From a virus: a stretch of 51,860 bases of DNA. Made by a program: the position numbers and the translations under genes. Each line of letters starts with the position of its first letter. Positions within the stretch are counted from its first letter, which is position 1. The stretch is taken from positions 1-51,860 of IMG/VR virus record IMGVR_UViG_3300046721_000197; one strand, 5' to 3'. Shown here in pieces: positions 16,578-25,500 of the stretch. The notes beneath the pieces are model-generated. The model was given only the letters and a program-made list of their open reading frames with translations. It searched no databases and had not been told where the DNA came from.

Positions 16578-16966
16578 GCAACGGGAACGGCACCGCACCA
16601 ATCTGCCCGGTCAGCCGCAGCGAAGGCGTCATCAGCACGCCGCCTGCGCAGCAGGCGATCGTGCCGGCGACCGATCTTCCGTCAGCTATCGCAGCGCTTA
16701 ACCAGATTAATCTCGTTGCGCAGCAACTCAAGGCGCTCCCCGGCGGCAATGGTATGCCGGGGGCCGGTTCGTCGCCCGCAAGTGCTGTCGGGCGGCGCTT
16801 TCCGCTTTGGGTACGCGAGCGTCAGGTCATAGACACTGTCAGAATATACAATCCTGGTGACGATCAGGTCTATGTCGAGATGGAACGCATAACCTATTTG
16901 CTTTATCGCGAGCAGAAAACACAAGTAACACTGGAGTGGAACCTGGCCTATGGCACCCCGAGCTAA
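16574..16966 (+). CDS. Virion-region protein, paralogue 1 of 3 (130 aa)
   Basis: The N-terminus (NGTAPICPVSRSEGV) and the block TDLPSAIAALNQINLVAQQL recur in the next two genes. A Gly-rich linker separates this from a C-terminal beta part (WVRERQVIDTVRIYNPGDDQ; VEMERITYLLYREQKTQVTL). The start overlaps the preceding stop and the end overlaps paralogue 2 by 17 bases. Three adjacent copies imply tandem duplication with later divergence. They may form a hetero-oligomeric ring or fibre base. Confidence 0.65.
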   Translation: MSNGNGTAPICPVSRSEGVISTPPAQQAIVPATDLPSAIAALNQINLVAQQLKALPGGNGMPGAGSSPASAVGRRFPLWVRERQVIDTVRIYNPGDDQVYVEMERITYLLYREQKTQVTLEWNLAYGTPS

Positions 16967-17462
16967 CGGCAATACAGCTCCGGTTTGTCCGGTCAGCCGC
17001 AACGAAGTGTTGCCGGGTATGCCTGGCATCATGTTGCCGTATGTGCCCAAGGCGGTCGATCTTCCTTCGGCTATAGCCGCAGCCAACCAAGCTGCCCAAC
17101 TGCTGCAAACGCTCGCTGGACCGGTGGGCAACAACATAGGGGGTGGAGGCGGCAATCCGGCTGGCGGTTATTACGGCGTAAGACCGCAGACGGTGCGCTG
17201 GAGAGAGAAGGAGCGGCACACGGCGACGATAAGATATTACGCCAAGAATGCCACTACAGGCGACTACGATTTTGCCCAATGGCTAGAGGTTGATCGTATT
17301 GTTTACATCAAGTGGCATGACAAAGTTCAGAAGATAGATCTTATCGCTGAGTGGGTTTTTCGGCCAGAGCCAGGGAAAAAGCTAATGAAGATCGATGGGG
17401 GAGACGTCAACCCGACTGATCCGCGCACGTTCACTGGTGTACCAGGGATTGAAGTACAATGA
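16950..17462 (+). CDS. Virion-region protein, paralogue 2 of 3 (170 aa)
   Basis: It shares NTAPVCPVSRNEV, then AVDLPSAIAAANQAAQLLQT, a glycine linker and the beta block VRWREKERHTATIRYYA with paralogue 1. The C-terminus has about 25 extra residues (KLMKIDGGDVNPTDPRTFTG). It overlaps both neighbours, by 17 bases upstream and 4 bases downstream. Function unknown. Confidence 0.65.
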   Translation: MAPRANGNTAPVCPVSRNEVLPGMPGIMLPYVPKAVDLPSAIAAANQAAQLLQTLAGPVGNNIGGGGGNPAGGYYGVRPQTVRWREKERHTATIRYYAKNATTGDYDFAQWLEVDRIVYIKWHDKVQKIDLIAEWVFRPEPGKKLMKIDGGDVNPTDPRTFTGVPGIEVQ

Positions 17463-17842
17463 CCGCACCTGTCTGTCCCGTCACTCGCAATCAAGTCGTG
17501 TGGATGCCTGGTGCCAAGCAGCCGGCGGTCCCACGAGCCATGGATCTGCCTTCGCTGCTGCAGGCGGTCAACTCACTCAAGCGGGTGTTGCAGGACACGA
17601 TTGGTCCGGGGTTGGCTGGAGGATTTACGTCGCCAAACATGGGACCGCCGATCGTCGCGGATAGACCAAACTGGTTCGAAACTGATCGCGATACAAGAAA
17701 CCTGCGTGTTTATCATAAAGATGCCGACGGCAAGCAAGACAAGAGTATGTATATCGATGTCGTGCGTATCGACAAGATCGTGTTTCAGTATCTGTATGAC
17801 GATCCTTACGGCGAAACATTTGATTGGCAATATAAACGTTAG
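17459..17842 (+). CDS. Virion-region protein, paralogue 3 of 3 (127 aa)
   Basis: It repeats the pattern TAPVCPVTRNQV, AMDLPSLLQAVNSLKRVLQD, a linker, then WFETDRDTRNLRVYHKDADG and VVRIDKIVFQYLYDD. The linker lacks the poly-Gly stretch of the other two. The start overlaps the previous stop by 4 bases. It is the most diverged of the three copies. Confidence 0.65.
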   Translation: MTAPVCPVTRNQVVWMPGAKQPAVPRAMDLPSLLQAVNSLKRVLQDTIGPGLAGGFTSPNMGPPIVADRPNWFETDRDTRNLRVYHKDADGKQDKSMYIDVVRIDKIVFQYLYDDPYGETFDWQYKR

Positions 17843-17845
17843 GAG

Positions 17846-18835
17846 ATGGTCTTGACGGATGCGCCGCCCTATCACGAGGATTTTTTCCAGCGCATCGTCA
17901 ACGTGAACTGGAGTGTCGGTCCGGTTTTCATTTACGGCACGCAGCTCGGGAATGAATTGCATTACGTAAAACTAACCGGGAAGGACGGCAGTTCGAAACG
18001 GCATAGCATCGTCTTGCCGGAACCAGCAACCATCATTGATTATGGAGCTAAGGCTTTGTTTGGCGTTATTGGAAGCTCTTACGCCAAAATAAAGGGTGTG
18101 GACGTGCTTCTGGTTTGCGGTACGGCGTCTAATTTTCACGAGATAACGGACGATGTTGGAAATACGACTGGAGCCATTGACCGGCACACGGTGATTTATG
18201 CGTCCAATGATGGGCTCAACTGGGGCATAGTTCACGAAGAAGCAGCGATAGTGACAAGCTTTCATGATGAAAAATCCATTGAGTCTCTTGCTCTTGTCTG
18301 GAATCCGGACAAGTCGTCGTTTTATTACGACCAATTTTCCGGTGGCGTAGGTGGGAGCGGAGAAGAAGTGTTCAGTTCATCGGACGGTACAGGCTGGGGG
18401 CGCAGCGGCGCTGGCTTTGTCGACCAATGTGTCAATAACGATTGTTTTGACTCACTCGGCCAGCATGTGCCGGATGGCGTCATGCAATATGATCTGAAAA
18501 CGCAGACTACGGCAAAACCAGATTTACCACCGACGATATTTTATGACAGTGGTGCAGTCAGCTACGATCCTGGATCGGGTGATGTTATCGTTACAAAACA
18601 TCCTCCAGGAGGACAGATAACCGTGGGATTTTCATCGACCGTGTCTATGCCAGGCATCGGACGGGTCACTTGCGTAGCGGGATATAACGGGATTTTCATG
18701 GCTGGCGGCTATACGAACGACAGCGGAGAAGGCCCCGGTGCTGTGGCATTGTCTGTAGACGGCGGCGCCACTTGGTCATTTTTTGCCGGTACGTCGACGG
18801 GCGTAACGACTATGATCGCTGCTCCGTTGCAGTAG
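17846..18835 (+). CDS. Putative beta-propeller virion protein (329 aa)
   Basis: The sequence has several Ser/Asn-x-Asp-Gly-x-x-Trp units typical of BNR/sialidase-like propeller blades: ASNDGLNWGIVHEE, SSDGTGWGRS, SVDGGATWSFFAG. Between them are strand-rich stretches. The catalytic residues of sialidases are not evident, so a carbohydrate-binding or structural role is more likely than hydrolysis. It starts 3 bases after the third paralogue and is followed by a 29-base gap with a GGAGG site. Confidence 0.6.
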   Translation: MVLTDAPPYHEDFFQRIVNVNWSVGPVFIYGTQLGNELHYVKLTGKDGSSKRHSIVLPEPATIIDYGAKALFGVIGSSYAKIKGVDVLLVCGTASNFHEITDDVGNTTGAIDRHTVIYASNDGLNWGIVHEEAAIVTSFHDEKSIESLALVWNPDKSSFYYDQFSGGVGGSGEEVFSSSDGTGWGRSGAGFVDQCVNNDCFDSLGQHVPDGVMQYDLKTQTTAKPDLPPTIFYDSGAVSYDPGSGDVIVTKHPPGGQITVGFSSTVSMPGIGRVTCVAGYNGIFMAGGYTNDSGEGPGAVALSVDGGATWSFFAGTSTGVTTMIAAPLQ

Positions 18836-18864
18836 GCGGGCGAAAATAGCTTGGAGGCACGGTT

Positions 18865-19794
18865 ATGGCTTCGACATCCAGCAGCTCACAAGAGTCTAGC
18901 AGCCAGCAATCGGGCACGTCGTTCATTCCGAATTACTCGGAAACGCCGATCCTCGAGAGCATCGCCCAATATTCGGAGAACATGGCCCCGCAGGTCTACC
19001 AGTGGGGCATGCAGCAATTCGCCAACAACCAGGGCAACATCGACAGCATGATGCGCAATGCCTTGTCCTACGCCAGTCCGCAGCGCCAGGCGGTCGACAT
19101 GGGGCAGGCCGAGGCAGGCGTGGCGCAAGGTGCTGAAGCAGCGCGGCAGTCGGCGATATCCGATCTGCAGAGCTACGGCATCGACCCATCAGCCGGACGT
19201 TATGCCGGGTTAGATCGGGCTGATCGGGTGCAGTCGGCGGCGAGCGTAGCGGGCGCGGGCAATCAGCAGCGCATGGCCGACGTTGCCACCGGCAACGCCA
19301 TGCAGCAGCAGGCCACCTCGGCTGGGTTGCAAAACGTCCAAACGGGCTACGGTGCCGCCAATGCGGCGAACCAACTTCTAGGCACCGGTATGAGTTTGAA
19401 ATACTCGCCGCTGGGGCAGCAGTCACAAGGTACGTCGCAGTCGTCGGGATCGAGCCATAGTTTTAGCGATGGCGGCAGCGGCGGCGGCAGTGGTGGTCCT
19501 GGCGGGCTTGCGATGTGGCAGCAGGGGCCGGTCGGTCCTGGATCGATGATGGCGGCAGGTGGTCCCGTCGGGTATCAGCCCGGCGGCTACGTTCCCGCCG
19601 ACGATAGCCCGTCGGGCGGTCAACAAGTTGATGACGTGAACGCCAATTTGAATGTCGGTGAGTTCGTGATTCCGCGCGACGTAGCGGCCTTTAAGGGCCA
19701 GGAACACTTCTACAAATTAATGGCTAAAGCTCGTAAGGACCGCGCTACGATGGGAAGCGGCGGTGCCCCGCAAACCGGTTATGGAGCAAACTGA
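18865..19794 (+). CDS. Putative internal virion protein (309 aa)
   Basis: The protein starts with a Ser/Gln-rich tract (ASTSSSSQESSSQQSG), followed by long Ala/Gln-rich helices (QAEAGVAQGAEAARQSAISD; VQSAASVAGAGNQQRMADVA). The region about 195-255 is Gly/Ser/Pro-rich. The C-terminus contains NLNVGEFVIPRDVAAFKGQE, a motif I recall at the ends of phage internal/ejection proteins. Small Ala-rich helical proteins in this place form part of the DNA-ejection apparatus of short-tailed phages. The stop overlaps the next start. Confidence 0.55.
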   Translation: MASTSSSSQESSSQQSGTSFIPNYSETPILESIAQYSENMAPQVYQWGMQQFANNQGNIDSMMRNALSYASPQRQAVDMGQAEAGVAQGAEAARQSAISDLQSYGIDPSAGRYAGLDRADRVQSAASVAGAGNQQRMADVATGNAMQQQATSAGLQNVQTGYGAANAANQLLGTGMSLKYSPLGQQSQGTSQSSGSSHSFSDGGSGGGSGGPGGLAMWQQGPVGPGSMMAAGGPVGYQPGGYVPADDSPSGGQQVDDVNANLNVGEFVIPRDVAAFKGQEHFYKLMAKARKDRATMGSGGAPQTGYGAN

Positions 19795-20354
19795 TGGCCC
19801 AGGCAGCAGCACAGCGCGTAGGCTATGCGAACGGCGGCGATGCAGGGCCGTCAGCGGCACCGCCGCAGCCTGGCAACGACATGAACCATCGTGCCGCACT
19901 CCTGGCTGGCTTGCGCAAGCGTTACGACGCCATGATCGGCATGGCGCAGGGTGCTCACGCCCACGGCGACATCAAGACCGCCGCGCACCTTGCCAGCAAG
20001 GCCCATGACATGGTGCCAGACGGCAAGAACCTGACGCACAACGTGACGCCCGACGGCCACATCCTGTCGGTCGTGCATGGGCGCGGCGGTGTGGAATCCA
20101 CGCATCCGATGACCTCGCAGCAGTTCCATCACTACCTGGTGGGGCCAGCGACCAGCTTTGACCACGTCATCGACAACGGCGTGGGGCATAATCTCCACAT
20201 CGCTTCCGGCCGGCAGCAGCCGCGCGTGCAGGAGCATCCCAACGACCCGATCCACCGGGTTCGGCAGGTGCTGCAGCATACGCGGCAGATGCACGGGTTG
20301 CATCGGATCGGCCAACAGCAGGCGCCACCTACCGGCTACGGCGCAGGAGGTTGA
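19794..20354 (+). CDS. Hypothetical internal virion protein (186 aa)
   Basis: Helical and His/Gln-rich, with AALLAGLRKRYDAMIGMAQG, then IKTAAHLASKAHDMVPDGKN and HVIDNGVGHNLHIASGRQQP. The C-terminus repeats the PPTGYGAGG-type ending also seen in the preceding protein (PQTGYGAN), so the two share a tail motif. It is translationally coupled upstream. Likely part of the same internal complex, on context only. Confidence 0.55.
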   Translation: MAQAAAQRVGYANGGDAGPSAAPPQPGNDMNHRAALLAGLRKRYDAMIGMAQGAHAHGDIKTAAHLASKAHDMVPDGKNLTHNVTPDGHILSVVHGRGGVESTHPMTSQQFHHYLVGPATSFDHVIDNGVGHNLHIASGRQQPRVQEHPNDPIHRVRQVLQHTRQMHGLHRIGQQQAPPTGYGAGG

Positions 20355-20355
20355 C

Positions 20356-22554
20356 ATGACTTACACCGACAGCGCCGACGACGACCAGTCTTGGACTGCT
20401 CAAGACGAACGCGACAACCCGCCGGCGCCACCGCCACCGCCTGAAGAGGATACCGGCCCGGAGCCTCTGTGGAAGCGGTTTGCGCGCGAGCAGCTGGGTT
20501 ATGGCGCTCCACCCCCTGATCCCGGTACCGAGCCGCTGCCTCCAGATAGTCGTCCGTTGTACCAGCAGTGGTCGGATAAATATCTCGGCACTGCTGCTGA
20601 TCCTGCTGCGGCACCACCTGCAGACAGTTCAAGCAAGCGTACTCCGCTGCTCAGGACAGTCACAGACGCGATCAAGAGCTATCTCGGTGGTGATAACGCA
20701 GCGCCTCCACAAGAGGTAGACGCTGCACTGGCTGCTACACAAGCTGCCGATCCGACCGCCAGCACCGCCGAAGTCGTGCAGAAGACGATCGCCGGCACCG
20801 CCGATCCGCTGTCGCCCAACTACATGGACCAGGCCGGGCAGGACGCTCTCGGTGGTCTTGGCAGATCATCGACTGCAGGACAGGCTCCTGCCAAAACGGG
20901 TTACGACCAAACAACTCAACCGACAACGAGCGAAGGACGTGCGCAAGCCTTGGGCGCAGGTGCTCCTGCAGTTCCCCGTGAATTGACACGGCAAGACCTT
21001 ATTAACGCGGGAATGTCGCCTGGAGAGGCAGCCAGAGTGCTGGAAGACAATGGCGCCATGGTTGCTGCGATTGGCCCTAAAGTAAGCCGTTTCCTGCCGC
21101 CTGGGTTTTTGGATGACCCTTACAACAGAGCTAATTTGGCACGATTTACCACGCAACGTGGCGCCCCTATGAGCGGTCGTGACGACGCCCCGGTATTAGG
21201 CCGAGACGATTACCTCATGCCTGGCGGCAACGACGGCATCTATGAAAGTCTGGCCACCAAACTCATAAACCGCGCCGATAATCGTGCTGCTGTCGCAAAA
21301 GAGCAAGCACGACAAGCGCCTCGTATCAACCCTTATTACAACCCACAAGTCGGTTACGATTCGCAGAACCCGCCGTCCCGGGAAGGGACCGTAATTCCGC
21401 AATACGATATACCGTCAGGTGGTGGGACTGCGGCAACTGCCGGCGGCAGCAGCAGCAATAACAAAAACACCAATAGCCGTAGCCGTGGTGGAGCGCGTGG
21501 CCGCAGGAGCGATGCCGGCGACGATACCAGCGTGCCTGGTCCGCAGTACGCGGTAGCGGACACGGGGATGATGTCGGACGCCTCGAATGACGTCAGGTCC
21601 ACTTTGCCCGCAGGATCAGTTGCTGCTGCAACGCAAGCACCGCAAGCCACCGGGTACGCCAACCAGGCCCCGTCGGCCGGCGGCTTCTCCGGCACTGCCG
21701 GCAACAATGTGACCACCATCCCGGTCCGGCAGGGCGCTCCCGCAGCCGCCACCCCTGCAGCCGCTGCTCCCGCCTATCCGCAAGGATACACGCTCGCGCC
21801 AACGTCCGACACCACCTACGACCGCGCGGTCGTAGGACCGGACGGCAAGGTCGTCAGCTACGTACGCAAGGGCGACGCCCCGCCGAGTACGCAGGATCTG
21901 GCAGGCACGTTGTTCAACAACAATCTCGGCGAGCTGGACGCCCGCATGAAACGAGGTGATCCGGTGGCCGTGGCCGCCGTGCAGGCCAGGGCAACCGGCC
22001 AGGGCGGCCTGGACCTGTCCAAGCCACTGCCGCCCGAGCAGGCGCCGACCCCGGCATCGCAGGCGGCGGCGCAGGCCGAGTTGGCGGCCAGAGCGGCCGG
22101 CGGCCGGTCGGCACCTGGGGGGCAGCAGAGCAACGATCCGGTCCAAGACCTTCTGCGGCGGGCGGCCCAGACCAGCGACGTCAACGCGCAGAGGATGTTC
22201 ACCAACGAAGCCTACAAAATTCAAGAAACGCGAAGGGTCAACCAGCAGAAATCCGCTGACGCCGCCTTGAAGACCTTCAGCACCGGGGAGCAAAACTTAA
22301 TTAAGAGCATCTACACCAAGGAGAACGGCGGGAACACACTGACGCCAGCCGAGCAGGCGCTCAAGGATGACTACGTCACCCGCATCCAACAGCACTCGCG
22401 TAGCCAGCAGGGCGGTGGCCAAGCAGCAGCACGAGCGCCAACCGCTCAATCAACTGGAGCGCCGGTCAGAGTAAGCTCGCCAGCGCAGGCTCGTAGCTTG
22501 CCATCAGGCACACGGATTATCCTACCGGATGGGTCTCCAGGGATTGTACCTTGA
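20356..22554 (+). CDS. Large hypothetical virion protein, low complexity (732 aa)
   Basis: The ATG at 20356 has CAGGAGG just upstream; the frame is open further upstream but only as the shadow of the previous gene. Long stretches are rich in Pro, Ala, Gln and Asp and look disordered (residues 1-110 and 340-480). Helical segments include LTRQDLINAGMSPGEAARVL (about 210-230) and a region around DVNAQRMFTNEAYKIQETRR. No catalytic motif is found. Position before the 1542-residue protein suggests an internal/ejection protein. Confidence 0.55.
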   Translation: MTYTDSADDDQSWTAQDERDNPPAPPPPPEEDTGPEPLWKRFAREQLGYGAPPPDPGTEPLPPDSRPLYQQWSDKYLGTAADPAAAPPADSSSKRTPLLRTVTDAIKSYLGGDNAAPPQEVDAALAATQAADPTASTAEVVQKTIAGTADPLSPNYMDQAGQDALGGLGRSSTAGQAPAKTGYDQTTQPTTSEGRAQALGAGAPAVPRELTRQDLINAGMSPGEAARVLEDNGAMVAAIGPKVSRFLPPGFLDDPYNRANLARFTTQRGAPMSGRDDAPVLGRDDYLMPGGNDGIYESLATKLINRADNRAAVAKEQARQAPRINPYYNPQVGYDSQNPPSREGTVIPQYDIPSGGGTAATAGGSSSNNKNTNSRSRGGARGRRSDAGDDTSVPGPQYAVADTGMMSDASNDVRSTLPAGSVAAATQAPQATGYANQAPSAGGFSGTAGNNVTTIPVRQGAPAAATPAAAAPAYPQGYTLAPTSDTTYDRAVVGPDGKVVSYVRKGDAPPSTQDLAGTLFNNNLGELDARMKRGDPVAVAAVQARATGQGGLDLSKPLPPEQAPTPASQAAAQAELAARAAGGRSAPGGQQSNDPVQDLLRRAAQTSDVNAQRMFTNEAYKIQETRRVNQQKSADAALKTFSTGEQNLIKSIYTKENGGNTLTPAEQALKDDYVTRIQQHSRSQQGGGQAAARAPTAQSTGAPVRVSSPAQARSLPSGTRIILPDGSPGIVP

Positions 22555-25500
22555 TGGCCGATGACGATGATGACGAGGATGTTGACGAACAGCAACAGCC
22601 TGACGTTGCCGGACAACCTGCTGTAGCTGATGACTGGGCGGCTTTTCGTGCCCCGCAAGCTCCCACCGCAACCGATGACTGGGCGGCCTTCCGTACTTCG
22701 CAAACCGCTCAGCCTGCCGATGACTGGGCAGCTTTTCGAACTGGGGCGCAGCAACAGCAACAGCAACCGAAAGCCGAGAGCCCGTTCTGGACGACGCTGC
22801 GCCATGTCGCACACGGGCTGCTGCCGTCTGCCGCCGGTCTGGCGGCAATTCCCGGCGGCATCGCAGCGGGCGCCGCCATCGGCCTACCAGAGGCGGGTAT
22901 AGGTGCCATTCCGGGCGCCTTCATCGGTGGTAGCTTGGCTTACATGGGGGCGCGCGCCGCTCAGGACACTGGCGCCAAGCTGCTGGGTTTCGGTGACGAC
23001 CTGCAAATGGCGGCCGACGATGCCGCCAACCCCAAGTCGGCGGTAGTGGGCGACATCCTGAGTGCAGCGCCGTTCCTTGGTCCGGGTGCTGCACCCGCTG
23101 CCGTGCGGGCGGGCGGCGCACTGTTCGGGGCGGGCATGGAGGCGTTCAATCAGTGGAAGTCAGGCGAGGATTTCGACCCAGCACGACTTGCCATAGCGGG
23201 CGCTGGTGGCGCCTTCTTGACCACGCCAACCCGGGCTGGCGAGGCGCTGGGCACGCGAGCGGCGGCTGCTATCGGCCGACCTGAACTGTGGCACGGCACA
23301 CCGGGATCGGACGCTGCCGCCGGCACCGCCAAGGAGCAGCCGCCGCCTGCAGGTGGAACGCCGGGAGAGGGTGGCGCCGCTGCAGCTACGCCAGAGACCA
23401 CGGCCCCGGTCGGCGACAGAACCGGTCCGGAGGATCTTGGCAAGGAGGCGCCGCCTCCTGCCGAGCGACAGGGTGTGAACGTCGGCGAGACCGACCCGGC
23501 GCAGGACGCAGCGATCCGCGCCAAGATGGAGCCCGGGGGTGAGGCTGCAGCCCCGGCCACCAGCGCGAAGCTGGAAGCACAATTCCCTCGGGTGCCGGAT
23601 GCCGAAGAGCAGGCGCGACCATTGCAACCGGAGGAACCGCAGCCAACGGCTCCCGCCGAGCCGACGCCAACCGCGGCCACCATCGATCGCGCGCTCGCCA
23701 ATCGGATGCTCAACCAGCCGCGCGTGCTCAACACGGAAGCCGCCAAGCGCGGCATGACGCCAGAAGCGCTCAAGGCACAGGCGCAGGATGTTCTGAAATC
23801 CCCAATGGCTGCACCAGAACCGCCGCCAGCCCCTGTTGCAACACAAGAGCCTGCGCCGCCGGCCCAGCCGCCATCCGCCTCCGTGAAAATAGGCCGGGGG
23901 CCACGCGCTAAGGACGAGCAGCTCTACAGCCTGCTCGAGTATCTGGCGCACAATGGCGGTCTGCAAAAAGATATTCCGGAGCTGAAGGACATATTCGGGG
24001 GCAAAAACCGTCTGATCCCCGGATTTGGCAACTTGCTGCGTAAGGACGGCATGTCGCTCGATCAAGCGTGGCTCAAGGCTACACGCGAAGGCAGATACCT
24101 CAACGACGCCAGCGACTTCGAAGGCCGAGTGGCCAAGACGACCACCTCTGATCTGCTGGATTTGATCGACAAAGAAGCGCGTGGAACCAGGCAGTATCGG
24201 GTAGGCAGCGAAGGCACGACGACCGCAGGCGAGCGTGGGCGCGCAGCCGAGCTTAACCGCGTTGCGATCCAACGTGCCGTCGACGGTTTTTCTCATGATG
24301 CCGGACTTGGCGCGCTAGACCCAAAATTATATGATCGTACTGTCGAGATCATGGAGAAGGAGGGCGTTTCCAGCCCAGATATGGCTCTTGAACGAGCCAT
24401 AATGGAGCATGCCAACCAGTATGAAAAAGACACCCAAGACCAGCACGTCACCGTTGGACACATTGAAGGGTGGGATGTTGATGACGCCGCGGCAGCACGC
24501 GGCGATGGCCGAGGTGTACGCGAAGCCGGGGCCGGACCTGAGCCCGCAGGACCTCCAGCGCCGCCAGATGCTGGCGAGGTACCACGCGGCGCTTTCGAAA
24601 TGGGCGCTGAGGGAAAACCTCAAGGCGTTATCCCCGGGACCGAGCGCATCGGCGAAGGCGAGCTCGCCCAACGACGGGCCGACGAACGTCTGAGACCAAC
24701 GGCCCCGCAACGGCCGGCGGACGAGGGACTCTTCAGCGACACGCATCTGCAGGAAAACCTGTTTACCGGCGGGCGCGACGAACTCATGCGGCAACGGCTC
24801 GATGCAGCCGAAGCCGCGCCCAGCCCAGCCGCGCACTTGCGCGAGACCGCGGCCATGTACCGAGAGCAAGGCCAGGAAGGGCGTGCCCGGCAGTTCGAAC
24901 AGGCGGCCGACGCTTTCGAACGCAGTCAGCAGCAGCAGCAACAGCAGCAACAACGGCAACAGCCGCCGCGGCAACCGCCTGGCGGCCGGCCACCTGGGAC
25001 GCCGCCCGAGCCGCCTCGCGTGCCCAAGGAGCAACTGATCGAACAAGGCAAGCTGGGCGATGAGAAGGCGTTCAATCTTGCCAACAAGGCCGACGACGAA
25101 CTGAATAAATTATCCACGATCCCCGCTGCCGACATGCTGCGCTACAAGGGTCTGGGCGAGGAAGCCTCCAAGATGCACCCCGAGGTCAAAGGGAAGGGCG
25201 GCGAGACGATCTATAACGCCATCGTCAACGGCACCTACGACAAGCTCCCTGCCAACCTGCGCGCTGGCTTCGAGCATGCGACGGGCGACATAAGCAAGGA
25301 GAACGCCGCGTTGCGCAAGGAGCTTGTCGACCGTGGGCTCATAGACAATGAGGCGGACGATCCGCGCTACATGAAGCGCGTCATGAAGAGCGCCCCGGTC
25401 CGGGTCGACGACCCGATCACCGAGGGTCACATCGGCCGTCTGCCCGGCATGCACGATCCAAGCTCCACCAAGGAGCTGGCGTTTTACGGTGCCCAGGACA

